Below are positions 13,162 to 42,638 of a DNA stretch of 64,000 nt, in pieces. Below the pieces are notes generated by a model, which saw only the letters and a list, made by a program, of their open reading frames with translations, was not told where the DNA came from and searched no databases. A program made the position numbers and the translations under genes. Origin of the DNA: Amorphochlora amoebiformis (lineage: Eukaryota; Cercozoa; Chlorarachniophyceae); the NCBI GenBank assembly GCA_054601695.1, contig BAAHQB010000080.1:124001-188000 (forward strand), written 5' to 3'. The stretch's first letter is position 1. Every line of letters starts with the position of its first letter.

Positions 13162-14723
13162 ATGGCAAGTTCTTCTATTCTGTGGATGGTTCTTGCCGTG
13201 CTTCTCCCTGAGCCTCTTGTAGGTCTGACGCACCAGAGAGTTGAGCCGCAGGTGTTGGGTTCAGGTGAAATTCCTGCACATTGCGGCACTGGAAACACCT
13301 GCAAATCCACCCACGAGGCTGTGATATGTGCCAATGTTCAGGATGTAGGAGATAAGGAGCAAACAGGGTAGGAGTGTGCACTGCTTATAATCATTTCAAA
13401 TCTCACAGATTGCCTTGGTCGTGCAGCTTGCACCAGGATTTCTTCGATGTGAATGGCAAGAACAAAGAACGTACACAATGGCTGTCTTCCATGCTGAACA
13501 ACACTTCTTTTGGTTACTGCGTCAACATGGCGGAGGCACACAACTACCAGTGTCAGAAAGGAGCAATAGGGTGCGAGTGTAAATTCTTCAATTGCGAGGG
13601 ATCAAATGCATGGTAAGACAACGTTCATAAGCTTTTCGACCGATAAGGCCATGTTTCTTGGAGGGTCGTAAGCCTCCGTCCGTGAACGTATTTACACGGC
13701 CGGTATACACGCTTCCACTCGTCTAAAAACAACCAAGTCCATGTTTCAACGCCACGAGAACATGTATTCGGCGTGTAAGTATGTCTATGTTTTGATTGTT
13801 GACTTTCCATTGTGTTACAACTTTCCCAGCTCGACAATGAACTTTAACATGCTAGCTCTCGGGAAAGAATACTCGAGGAGCTGTCTACAACCCTGTTTTG
13901 GGCACTGCTGTGCTAAGAAGATCAAAAATTGTGGCAATGAGCTCAACCAGGAGAGTGACTTGATCGCCAAGCCACAGGATCGAAAATACTGGAGATCAAG
14001 GGCTCTAAGAGCTGAGGATAAACTTCAATCCCTCAGGGAGCAATGCCTCGGGCCCCAGGCCTCTAGAAAAAGTAGGTATCCAACTGTGTTTCTTTCTACA
14101 TTTTCTCGAGAGATGAGTTCATACCCAAGCTCGTTTCCGTCAAAATTTCCGTCTGGCCATCCAGTCACGGGCAGCCCTTTCACTGGAAACCCAACGACAC
14201 TCCCAACAGAATTTCCCAGTCTTTCCCCAAAAACCTTAAATCCAGCCTCACTTGCGCCCACTCCGTTTCCTACCGGCACACCAACCGTGACAATCACTTA
14301 CTCTCCAAGTACGTCGGCTCCGAAGACAGGGACACCGTCTGGCCACCCTGTGAGCGCAAGCCCTCTCACTGCAAGTCCTCTTACTGTAAATCCTCTTACT
14401 GTGCATCCTACCAGTTTTCCAACTGCGTATCCGTCGAAAAGTCCTGCCACCGCAACTCCCCTAACAGCAAATCCACTAACCGTCAATCCGGCAACGGCGA
14501 GTCCTACAGCTTTCCCTACTGATTTTCCGACTGCTTCTCCCAAGACTGGCCATCCAGGTACACGAGCACCCACTAAGTATCCGACTTTATCTCCAACTCC
14601 AAGCCCTGCGACTATCTCTCCTTTGACGGGGACTCCTTCGAAGAACCCTACCACCGCGTCTCCACGGACCTCGCATCCAGTTACAGGAGTGCCGACTGGT
14701 ACATAGATGTACATGATATGTAT

Positions 14724-14762
<39 letters not shown>

Positions 14763-15200
14763 ATATATTCGTCACCTTGTCATGTACACATATGCGGCTT
14801 GATAACAATGAACGTACATTCCTGCACGTAGTACACTCACCGACCACTTTTCCGACAGTGTTCCCGTCGAAAAGTCCTGCCACCGCAACTCCCCTAACAG
14901 CAAATCCACTCACGGCCAATCCCGCAACGGTGGATCCTACAGTTTTCCCCACTGATTCTCCGACTGCTTCTCCGATGACGGGCCATCCAGGTACACGGGC
15001 ACCCACTAAGTATCCGACTTTATCTCCAACTCCAAGCCCTGCGACTAACTCTCCTTTGACGGGGACTCCTTCGAAGAACCCTTCCACCACGTCTCCACAG
15101 ACCTCGCATCCAATTACAGGAGTGCCGACTGGTATATAGATATAAACAATTTGTATATATATATATATATGTATATATGCATATGTAATATTATGTATAT

Positions 15201-15265
<65 letters not shown>

Positions 15266-15833
15266 TTAATATGTGCGTGTGTGTATATACATATATGTAT
15301 ATACGTTTATATTAATCAACTCCAGGTAACCCTGTTACAGCTGCACCTGCGACGGGTACGCCCCTTACTGGCACACCAACATCTCATCCAGCTACTGGTA
15401 CCCCGATTACAAACGAGCCGACGTACATTATGTCTTTCAAGGTGCTTAATTAAACCTTATTCTGACCATACTGCAACTGCGACACTATAGAGAAATCCTA
15501 ACTCTTAACATTTACCCTCAACCTAAAGTAAATCCGATTTATTCCGGACATTAACCCTGTAGAATTATAACGCTAATTCTATATCGTATCATAAGCCCTA
15601 ATGAAAACTCTACCCCAAGGGAAGGCGAGGCCAATCGAAACCCATTCCTGAGTCCAATTCTTCTACTTCTGCTATTGAAAAGTACGCGTATAAGGCCCAA
15701 TGTTGCGTTCTTCAAATACCTCCTTTAAGGCTCGAAAGTACTATCGATACGACATCTATAAAGGTTTCTGGGATTTCCCAATGCGCGGCTACTTGTAATC
15801 TCAATCCTGGATGTCGAGGAATGCAGGTTACAA

Positions 15834-15873
<40 letters not shown>

Positions 15874-15877
15874 AGTA

Positions 15878-15924
<47 letters not shown>

Positions 15925-16305
15925 TATATATATATTCCTCCGTGTATAATGCAGGTTGGATTCGACAGTAGAAATCTTTCCCCGAAGTGCGAGCTTATTA
16001 TGAACTTCCAAAAGATATTAAATGTTACTGAGTATGGCCAGCCCGGTTGCACTTTCACAAATGAAGGTTTGTAATGTCACCCTGCAAAATATATACAGTG
16101 TACATGAAAATAAATACATACATATGCATATAAATAATCTATATGTTGCATAATCTATGTATTTTGCACATCACATATGTATAATTCACACGTATATTTA
16201 TGTGTACATACTTCATATCTATACATCAGATTATGGATCATCTCGGCTCTCGGAAGGAGAAGGCTTCAATGATGGCAACATAGGTATATATACATATATA
16301 TATAT

Positions 16306-16353
<48 letters not shown>

Positions 16354-16407
16354 GGATATTGTTTAGATTCCGATGTCAACTGGGGATGTTACGTCAAGTT
16401 ACACTAG
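13162..16407 (+). CDS. Secreted PT-rich mucin-like protein with C-terminal PAN/Apple-like domain, 9 exons
   Basis: Exons: 13162-13367, 13409-13612, 13830-14698, 14832-15131, 15326-15441, 15683-15826, 15955-16066, 16230-16283 and 16367-16407 (stop TAG); 681 residues, all phases agree. [21 protein letters not shown] is a signal peptide. Cys-rich segments follow ([29 protein letters not shown]). The centre is a long array of short P-T/S repeats such as [12 protein letters not shown] and [10 protein letters not shown], a likely O-glycosylated stalk. The end has [26 protein letters not shown] and WGCYVKLH, the Cys spacing of PAN/Apple domains that bind protein or carbohydrate. It is probably a cell-surface or wall protein. 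Exon 4 is a near-copy of the 3' third of exon 3. Introns range from 41 nt to AT-filled ones. Confidence 0.85.
14419..15145 (+). repeat. In-frame exon duplication in the PT-rich gene
   Basis: About 280 bp at 14419-14698 (end of exon 3) recur at 14849-15131 (exon 4), including the donor GACTGGTA and the start of the intron. Both copies keep frame and donor, so the copying has lengthened the PT stalk. The period is about 430 bp. Confidence 0.85.
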
Positions 16408-16952
16408 TAACGAGATCAAGAGATAAGCACAACTCTGAGTGGCGAGCTTTAGAAGAAACCTGCTTCTCATGCTTGTGGATATAAAATGATCTAGATGCCC
16501 ACTGCCCGGTACCCAGATTAATGGACAAGAAATTTCCCGCTGCAGCGCGCCTGGCCTTTTTTAATTAAAAGCTCACTATCAGTCGAAGTCACAAGCTAAC
16601 AATAGCCACAAATTCTGGAATTTGATGGATGTCGTTACGGATACATATCTTGGTAATTCTAGCTAGGTATTCATACTACTCTAGGTACTAGAACTTAGTA
16701 GTAAGTACTAGTATAGTAAGCAGTATTATTGCATGAGCTATACAATCTCTGAATCTGGAAAATTATTTTTATAATATCCTAGCATTATTTATAACGTTAA
16801 CTTATCATACTATTACTAAAACTAGAACTAGTAAACTTTATCTAGTTTATGGTACTACCGTAGTTGTCATAATTATTTAGTACTATCTCGACTATTACTA
16901 GTATTAATTACTAGAATTACTAGAATTATCTAGACTATGCTATTAATATCTA

Positions 16953-17025
<73 letters not shown>

Positions 17026-17542
17026 CTAGATTACAATCATTGAGCCTGGCGATCCTTACAATCATAATTAAGGCTTCAGCGGCGCGATCAATGAATCATA
17101 GAATCAGGCCTTGTCTGCTCAGCCTTATTATATCTCACTTGTGGTTGAATAATTTGCAATAGTGGTTGCAATTAATGCAGCAAACATTAGCGTTGGTACT
17201 CTATCCCTTCTTGTTGGCCCCTCAGCAGCGAAGACTCTCGCCAACCCCCCCCTCTTCACCCCCCCCCAGAAATCTTACTCTCAATATCGCACACATCAAA
17301 ATTTGGTTTCGAATTTAAAGTCAGACGGCAATGGGTATCCTCAAAGGACTAGCGTTAAGGAACAAATGAGCTCGCTGGCACGCCATCATTTCCCCCATTC
17401 ATCGGGTATAAAGCTATAGATATTCGAATAGTCAATACGACTATCTGCATATAGAAGACTATTATAGAGATATTGATTTTTCAGCATCTTATCATTTCGG
17501 CTATCGGCAGAGAAGAATTCTTCATTATTAAGTCGGCAGACA
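16408..17542. other. CTAG-rich intergenic spacer
   Basis: It follows the PAN-gene stop. From 16650 to 16960 it is crowded with TACTAGT, TCTAG and CTAGAATTA words, then (AT)n (16955-17025), then unique sequence up to the ATG at 17543. The 85-residue frame at 17162 has no splice or homology support. Similar CTAG-rich sequence follows the genes ending at 35393 and 42638. Confidence 0.6.
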
Positions 17543-32636
<15,094 letters not shown>

Positions 32637-32670
32637 GTGATATTAATTTAATATATGCATATATATTATA

Positions 32671-32747
<77 letters not shown>

Positions 32748-32782
32748 CACACATATATATATATATGTGTGTGTATGTGTAA

Positions 32783-32813
<31 letters not shown>

Positions 32814-32910
32814 TATGTATATATATGTATATATATTTAGTATAATTTTATACGTACATGTGTATACATACATCTGCACACACACACACACACACAACAC
32901 CTCTATATAC

Positions 32911-32960
<50 letters not shown>

Positions 32961-33115
32961 GTTATATATGTATATACATGTATATCTACATAATATGTAT
33001 TTTATAAACAAATATTTTGGATAAATATAAATATATTTACATACACATATACATATATATATATATATATAATATCATACATGGATAGAATTTATCTATA
33101 TGTATGATATATATG

Positions 33116-33151
<36 letters not shown>

Positions 33152-33179
33152 CATAAATCATTTATGTTTCAGCATATAC

Positions 33180-33361
<182 letters not shown>

Positions 33362-33394
33362 TTATAATATATATATATATATATATATGTATTT

Positions 33395-33433
<39 letters not shown>

Positions 33434-33442
33434 GTATATATT

Positions 33443-33504
<62 letters not shown>

Positions 33505-33670
33505 ATACATATATATATATGCATGTATATATAAATACACACACGTATATATATATATATATATATATAGACTTATAAGCAAATAAAAAAATATGATATA
33601 ACATACACATATACACACACACACGTATACACACACCTATGTTCAAACATTCATCCAAACTAATACCACA

Positions 33671-33742
33671 CAAACCCTAACCCTAACCCTAACCTAACCC
33701 TAACCCTAACCCTAACCTAACCCAAACCCTAACCCTAACCTC
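33671..33742 (-). repeat. CCCTAA array before a 3' splice site
   Basis: Eleven or so CCCTAA-type units run into a CTCTCCTCTCTCCC pyrimidine tract, ahead of the acceptor GTGGAAG at 33780. Confidence 0.85.
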
Positions 33743-33780
33743 TCCTCTCTCCCGACAAATTCCGGATTAATTCGTGGAAG

Positions 33781-34534
33781 TTCACACTCAATATCAGTAA
33801 TCTCTCTAAACCTATTGAAAGATCCTTCTCCATCTGGGGTTAGCGTTAGGGTTAGGGTTAGGGTTAGGTTAGGGTTAGGGTTAGGGTTCACCAGCTCAAA
33901 ACTCACGCTAACCGAGAACTACCCCAGCAAATCAAGTCCCAAGGTCTGCGTACTGGTTCCGTGAACCCATTTATCTCCCGGGATCCCCGCGACGCCCACA
34001 CGTGCCGGCGGGGCTCGAGGATCAGCAGATTGGCCTTGCGCCGAAGGAGATCCACAATCGGGTGTGATTTGTAGATTCAGATGATTTTTAATTTTTTTTT
34101 CCTCTGATCGACGCCTGATTCTCTCTCGTTTATCATGATTTTTGTCTCGTGTTTGTGTCTCTCCCTGCCGTTTTTTTCTTCGTTTACAACTCGCGAGGTC
34201 GGTCGAAAGGTTCTATGTGTCTGTGTGCATTCCCCCCTCTCTCGGTCGATGGCTTCTCTTTCGATGTGAATCCATAAAATCTTGCATCTCGACCCGAATG
34301 CATGCATCCATACTCCCTCTCATTCTCTCTCGTCATGCGTCTACAATTGGCACAAACATGCATAGGTTTTACGAGCTATGTTTCCCTCACGGTTTGGGCC
34401 TGAGGCGAAAGGAGCGGCTGTAGATCCAGATAGGGAGGATTTTCGCAAGTGAGACGACTTACTCTCTCTTTCTAACAATGTGTGTGTGTGCATGTAAATA
34501 TGTATGCGTAGGTATATTATTTGTGCATGTGTAT

Positions 34535-34584
<50 letters not shown>

Positions 34585-34717
34585 ATAATATATGTGTATA
34601 TATATACATATATACACATATGTATGTTTTTATATGTATTTAAATATAAAAAGGTAGATCAAAACATATATACATATATTTTGCATTTAATATTTATATA
34701 CGTGTGCAAAAATATAC

Positions 34718-34776
<59 letters not shown>

Positions 34777-34931
34777 ATAATGTATATAATATATATATAT
34801 ATATGTAAATATTATACATATATATAATTTATGTATGTTTATTAGTTTACAAGTGTGTATGCGAGTAAATATATACATAAACATACGCACGTATATATAT
34901 ACACACAAACATGCACACACTCCACACACAC

Positions 34932-34992
<61 letters not shown>

Positions 34993-35035
34993 TATACACA
35001 TATATATATATGTATATTATATGTATAAATGTATG

Positions 35036-35126
<91 letters not shown>

Positions 35127-35393
35127 ACATATACACATATACATCTACAAACATGTAAGTTTGTATATATTCATCATTATAATTATACGCATACATAAAT
35201 ATATTATGTGCATGTGTACATACACACACACACATACATATATATAAATATATATATATACATACACATATATACATATACAATATATATAAACATATTA
35301 CACATTTGTATATTCCACACATATCTGACCAGATACGAAGGATGGGATGCCGAAGAATTATTAGACTTCTTGAACCGCGAGGGACATGACTAG
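33781..35393 (+). CDS. 3' exons of an unidentified gene, 111 residues
   Basis: Exons 33781-33838, 33928-34061, 34366-34448 and 35333-35393 (stop TAG) join in phase. They encode [74 protein letters not shown] and the acidic tail [20 protein letters not shown] do not recognise the family. The first intron is only 89 nt and opens with TTAGGG repeats (33839-33890). The upstream exon is missing: the preceding DUF707-like exon (32584-32636) ends in phase 1 while this one starts in phase 0, so either an exon between them was missed or this is a separate gene. The frame was chosen because it alone stays open through all four islands and ends in a proper stop. Confidence 0.72.
33839..33890 (+). repeat. 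TTAGGG repeats forming the 5' half of an 89-nt intron
   Basis: The intron 33839-33927 starts GTTAGCGTTAGGGTTAGGG, so the telomere repeat provides the 5' splice site. It ends in AACTACCCCAG. This G-strand array and the C-strand array at 33671 flank one 58-nt exon in inverted orientation. Confidence 0.88.
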
Positions 35394-35808
35394 CAAACAG
35401 GTTACATCCACGTGTACCTTGTCCAATGACGTACGCGTAAAAGTATACTACTTGTACCCTTAAGCTGGTGCCCTATCGACCAAAAACTAGAAAAAACCCA
35501 GTTGGGCGACGATTACGTTATAAATTCGCATCTAGCTAGTCGGGTGATGAACTTCGGCGCTCCAAAGTTCATGGAATAGCATACAATTGACAATCATTCA
35601 GTGAGATACTCTAGATACTTTTTCAAGCCAAAAAAAATTCAATCACTCTAGTGACAATAATGATTACTTTAGTTACTTCAACTGAGTTTTCATGTACTCA
35701 TGCCGGGTTGGTATGCTGTTATATTTCTAGTATTTGTACCGCTGTAGGTATTAAACTTTTTGATATGTAATTACTAGAATTAATATATTAGTATAATATA
35801 AATATATG

Positions 35809-35855
<47 letters not shown>

Positions 35856-36130
35856 CTAGTAAACATATATATATATATTATATATACAATGTAAATATCA
35901 TATATAGTATGGTTTATGTCTAGTCAGGCCGCGGGTTGAGGCTAACATTGTGATCATGGCGTGTAAGGCTGAAATAATACACTACATGAACTATATAACA
36001 ACTCTATGATTATCACAAGTTGTTAATATGATATTAAATCATACAATTGTACGCCCTGCCAATTGCGAGTAGTAGCTCCTCTCGAGATCCTTGCTAGAGC
36101 CCCGCCTAGACAATTTCATTTGCACTCAAA
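35394..36130. other. CTAG-rich intergenic spacer
   Basis: It follows the stop at 35393 and has unique sequence with scattered CTAG and TACTAGAATTA words, then (AT)n at 35810-35895. No exon seen. Confidence 0.5.
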
Positions 36131-36794
36131 TTGATTCAAGAGGAATCTCAACATTACTCTTATATTGATGTATCACACATTGCTCGCTGCGAGGCATCCA
36201 TACGATACGTGTGTCTGCTATCGGAACCATCGGAACCCCGCGGATTCCAAAGGGGGAAATTCCTTACTCCCCTCCGGTCAGCAAGCTCTCTTTTCCTTCC
36301 CCCCGATCTAAAAAAGCTATTTAAAAAATGTGTGATATATTTCCAATATTCCAAGCTTCAAACTAGGTGTAAACGACATCAACTCTTGCCGGACTGGACG
36401 TGCTTGAAGTCCGTCCACGAGAGCGGTCATTCGATCCTCAAGCCGAAGATATCTTTATCACTAAAATCTTTTCGGTAATAGGCTAGGCTTAATCAATCCC
36501 CGGGACTCCGTCGAAACCCGTCATTCAAATCTCCGAGATTTCCCGGTGATCCTGGGGATCTTAATGGCTGCATGAGCCGGTGAGCCGATGCTCGGATCTT
36601 GTCCCCTGGAACTTTCGGGATTTCTAAATACCGTTCTTCAAATCCATGTTTAGAAGAGAGTGATTTTTGAAATTTACCCGGGGATAGGGGCTGATCTGCG
36701 GGCCTCAAGAACCTGTTTTTTGCTCTTTGCGCAGAGCCGAAGAAGCTCACATCTGCAAATCTCTCTGAATTCTCTTCTTTGTATGTTTTTCAAG
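36131..36794. other. Unique sequence, coding status unclear
   Basis: Normal base composition with several overlapping 60-115-residue frames on both strands (for example 36131-36478 plus, 36493-36750 minus). None has a recognised motif or phased splice partners. Confidence 0.35.
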
Positions 36795-37109
36795 GTTCGA
36801 ACACGGTTACGGAAAAGCTTCTGGGGGGGGAAGAGGCGGGGGAAGAGGGGGGGGAAGAGGGGGTTCCAGAAAGGGGAAGTTCAACAAGCATACCTCGGGC
36901 TTGAAGTTTATTAAGAAAGTGAGATCTATGGTTTCGTACATCCTTGGAGAGAGGGGCGAGGGGTCGGATAAGATAATGTTGTGTGACAGTGTGAGCGGGA
37001 CAAGAAAGCATGAGTGTTTGTTGAGGTATTGGTTTTCGGAAGGTGCCCAAATTTCTTCAAAAGATGATGCAGCCCTCAGCGGAGAAGCAAAGGGAGAATG
37101 CGATGAAGG
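36795..37109 (+). CDS. Possible RGG-type coding island, frame unresolved
   Basis: After TTTTTCAAG a plus frame reads [19 protein letters not shown] and on to [16 protein letters not shown], ending at a GTGAGA donor (36919). A second island after TTCTTCAAAAG (37063) reads [16 protein letters not shown] and then stop. An RGG box would suggest RNA binding. However, the G-rich repeat at 36828-36864 is open in several frames and also on the other strand (PPPLPPP), so this is a suggestion only. It may belong upstream of the exons at 38322-42638. Confidence 0.28.
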
Positions 37110-37129
37110 CATAACAAAACATATATATA

Positions 37130-37935
<806 letters not shown>

Positions 37936-37949
37936 TATAAATTATATAT

Positions 37950-37998
37950 TTATTAGGAGGCTTTCGTATGCATATATTTGTTTGTATTGTATTACACG

Positions 37999-38049
<51 letters not shown>

Positions 38050-38095
38050 GAGGCTTTCATATGCATATATTTGTAAGTATTGTATATACGTATAA

Positions 38096-38171
<76 letters not shown>

Positions 38172-38270
38172 GAGGCTTTCATATGCATATATTTTTAAGT
38201 ATTCTATTATACGTATAAATATATGTTAGGAGGCTTTCATATGCATATATTTGTTAGTATTGTACTATAC

Positions 38271-38319
<49 letters not shown>

Positions 38320-38340
38320 AGGAGGCTATGAAAGCTAAGT
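37950..38340 (+). repeat. Five copies of an acceptor/mini-exon/donor unit
   Basis: GAGGCTTTCATATGCATATATTT preceded by TTAG or TATG occurs near 37956, 38048, 38169 and 38227. At 38048 it is followed by a perfect GTAAGT. The fifth copy (38321) starts GGAGGCTATG and continues as the real exon 38322-38369. All copies are separated by (AT)n. Confidence 0.85.
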
Positions 38341-38388
38341 ACAGGGATCTACAGGACGATGAAATGCCGGTATCTATACATGATGATA

Positions 38389-38432
<44 letters not shown>

Positions 38433-38502
38433 TTATATATACATATATATATATGTATATATATGTATATTATGTATGAATATATATATATATATATTGT
38501 AC

Positions 38503-38545
<43 letters not shown>

Positions 38546-38562
38546 TTTATATATATATATTA

Positions 38563-38624
<62 letters not shown>

Positions 38625-38669
38625 GCATACGATGAAATTCCGGTATCTATACACATTTGGGTAACGATA

Positions 38670-38721
<52 letters not shown>

Positions 38722-38762
38722 TTATATATATCATATATATATATATATATATGTATATATAA

Positions 38763-38802
<40 letters not shown>

Positions 38803-38820
38803 TTGTTTACATGTATACAT

Positions 38821-38897
<77 letters not shown>

Positions 38898-38924
38898 TAT
38901 AATATACATATATATATATTTATA

Positions 38925-38976
<52 letters not shown>

Positions 38977-39115
38977 ATATGCTCACATTACATAGATACA
39001 TAATTTCCATGATTGTTTTGTTTTTATATGCATAAATGCATGTGTAGTTATATCTCCAGGTAGCGAGATAACTTCTATATATATATGTGTATATATATGT
39101 ATATATATATATATA

Positions 39116-39201
<86 letters not shown>

Positions 39202-39342
39202 GATATATATACATATATATATATACATATACATACACATATATCTCAAGGTAATTACAAACCTGGCAGAATTCGCACATGAAGAAGGTGGATTTGCATA
39301 CTTGCATAAAATAATATACATATAATATATACATATATATAT

Positions 39343-39383
<41 letters not shown>

Positions 39384-40021
39384 TGTTATATGTATTATAC
39401 ATGGATATTACTTTCTAGATATGTAAATATACAAAAAATATTCTTGTATTTACATACTCATATCAATATATTCAAAACACATGTCACTTGATATATATAT
39501 TTAAGGCAAGATCAAAGAGATGATTCGCCGAGAACACATGGGGGTAACCCAACCCAACCAAACTAACTACATATCCCAACCAAAATAACTACGTATCCCA
39601 ACCAAACTAACTACGTATCCCAAACAAACTAACTACGTATCCCAACCAAACTAGCTACGTATCCCAACCAAACTAACTACGTATCCCAACCAAACTAGCT
39701 ACGTATCCCAACCAAACTAACTACGTATCCCAACCAAACTAACTACGTATCCCAACCAAACTAACTACGTATGTCAACCCTAATCCTAATCCAAACCTTA
39801 CCTAAACCAATAAATTACATATTACAACCCTAGTTCTAATCCTAACCCTAATCCTGACTGTCGCAAACCCTAAACCTAACCCTGTCCTTAGCCCTAACCC
39901 TAATCTAAGCCTACTGTCAGCTATGTGTAAATATAAATGGTAGAAATCCTCGCATTGTGTATCATATGCGAAGTGAATACATACTATGTATGATGTCTGT
40001 TTATATGTATATATATATATA

Positions 40022-40062
<41 letters not shown>

Positions 40063-40101
40063 GCATGCGTAAGAAAAAAACTTGGCATAGTAATATTATG
40101 T

Positions 40102-40145
<44 letters not shown>

Positions 40146-40266
40146 TATATATATATATAACTTGTTACGTATCTATTTAAATATATACATAAGTAAGTAC
40201 ATAAATACATACAATAGACACCCATACATACAGGAGGATGCTTGATCCATGAGATATATAATATAT

Positions 40267-40350
<84 letters not shown>

Positions 40351-40402
40351 ATACATATATATATGTATATATATATACACGTTTATTTATTACGTATCTA
40401 TT

Positions 40403-40454
<52 letters not shown>

Positions 40455-40820
40455 CATAAGTAGATACACATAAATAATAGATAGACATATATACAGGAGG
40501 ACGCAGGATCTGTAAGGACTGGATCAGGGGCGGGGGGGGGGCGAGCAAGTGTTGGGGTGGAGAAATTAGATGGGAAGAAGAGGTAGTATATACCTAAATA
40601 TATATATATACATATATATACATATATATACATACACATATTGTTTACATATAATTTATACATATATATATATATACATACACATACATACATACATGTA
40701 TACACACATATACATATATATATATACATACATATACATATCTGTAAATGTTATGAAAGTATTTTATACTTTTCCATATATTATACATATGTACATATCT
40801 ACATTACATGTTTATTATTG

Positions 40821-40901
<81 letters not shown>

Positions 40902-41004
40902 CATATATGCGTAAGTATAAATCAAAAAAAGATTCAATATATTACAGTAAGCGCTTAGAGGATGTAAAGGCTGACGCTATGGAGAAGGTGGAAATTACTA
41001 TTAT

Positions 41005-41051
<47 letters not shown>

Positions 41052-41095
41052 ATATATGTATGTATATATGAACAATAGGTACATATATATGTATG

Positions 41096-41179
<84 letters not shown>

Positions 41180-41217
41180 GTATAGATATGTAAATATACA
41201 TATATGTATAGGTAAAT

Positions 41218-41270
<53 letters not shown>

Positions 41271-41315
41271 TATATATAAAAACATGTATATATATGTATA
41301 TATACTTATATAGAT

Positions 41316-41348
<33 letters not shown>

Positions 41349-41404
41349 TTATATATATATAATGTATATATGTATATTTATATATATTATATGTATATAT
41401 AATG

Positions 41405-41444
<40 letters not shown>

Positions 41445-41695
41445 TATACACGTATGTATGTATATATGAATCATTTGTTGTATATAATATATACACAAGG
41501 ATACGGGAAAGCATGCATTTCGACGAAAGCGAACCAAGGTATTCAGATTATACTCTATTTCATAATATACATGCATATATATATGTATATATTGTTTATA
41601 TTATATATTTATATATTTATATATATATATATATATATATGTCGTATATATACGTGTATATGTAATACTATATGTATAATGTGCATAGTGTTGTA

Positions 41696-41763
<68 letters not shown>

Positions 41764-41772
41764 CCAAATATG

Positions 41773-41831
<59 letters not shown>

Positions 41832-41978
41832 ATATTTACTTACACATATATACTTGTATGTTTGTGAACGCGTACGTACATGTGTGTTTATTATATGAAT
41901 GTATATATAATACTATGCACACATACGTGACGTATGCATAATATATTTACATATATACGCATACAAACGTATATACAT

Positions 41979-42043
<65 letters not shown>

Positions 42044-42102
42044 TATATACATATATATACATATATATATATGTATATGTTATACATATAGAATATTATA
42101 TA

Positions 42103-42133
<31 letters not shown>

Positions 42134-42145
42134 GCGTACGTATGT

Positions 42146-42199
<54 letters not shown>

Positions 42200-42224
42200 G
42201 TATTCATATGTATGTATACTTACT

Positions 42225-42268
<44 letters not shown>

Positions 42269-42288
42269 ATATATATATTATATGTATG

Positions 42289-42336
<48 letters not shown>

Positions 42337-42435
42337 GTTTGTACATGTGTAATCTTATATCTGCATATAAATACATGCATACATGAAAAATCATATATAT
42401 GATTATATATAAATATATGCAGTGATAGTTATACA

Positions 42436-42496
<61 letters not shown>

Positions 42497-42638
42497 CAAT
42501 ATATATACAAATATATATACATATATATGTATATAGTCTAGCAATCCCGACGAAGACGTACGCAAGAAAAAGAAGAAAAAAAAAAAGAAAAAAATCGCCG
42601 CCTCTTCTCTACTCTCATTCGATAACGAGGACGCTTAA
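38322..42638 (+). CDS. Unidentified protein with lysine-rich C-terminus, last 6 exons
   Basis: Exons 38322-38369, 39251-39287, 39506-39543, 40952-40987, 41500-41538 and 42537-42638 (stop TAA) are in phase and give 99 residues: [53 protein letters not shown], a basic [13 protein letters not shown], then NPDEDVR, ten consecutive Lys and [14 protein letters not shown]. The charged helical body and Lys run suggest a nuclear or nucleolar, RNA-associated protein. The Lys-rich/SSLLSF ending faintly recalls XAP5 (FAM50), but the rest does not support that. Exon 5 is the least sure. The intron after exon 3 starts GTAACCCAACCC and holds a 22-bp minisatellite and CCCTAA repeats. 5' exons are unresolved. 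Confidence 0.6.
38355..38672 (+). repeat. Duplicated 5' splice site
   Basis: GATGAAATGCCGGTATCTATAC (end of exon 38322-38369 and its donor) recurs at 38631 as GATGAAATTCCGGTATCTATAC, followed in both cases by a variant of GATACTAATATAT and (AT)n. Confidence 0.88.
39561..39780 (+). repeat. 22-bp minisatellite, 10 copies
   Basis: Ten tandem copies of AACTAACTACGTATCCCAAC plus CA, with single-base variants, lie just after the telomere-like donor GTAACCC (39544) and before degenerate CCCTAA repeats (39776-39905). The unit looks like a mutated telomere repeat array that became a longer-period satellite. Confidence 0.92.
40160..40515 (+). repeat. Diverged direct repeat with acceptor-like ends
   Basis: TTACGTATCTATTTA, TACATAAGTA and ACAGGAGGA with G-A-rich following bases occur at 40166-40245 and again at 40390-40510, separated by (AT)n. 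The second copy ends with GATCTGTAAGG, a donor-like word. I cannot place either as an exon of the surrounding gene. Confidence 0.55.

Noticed and set aside
34077-34423. Overlapping 76- and 93-residue frames on both strands
   Set aside because: The region is an intron between exons 33928-34061 and 34366-34448 of a phased plus-strand gene; the frames lack motifs.
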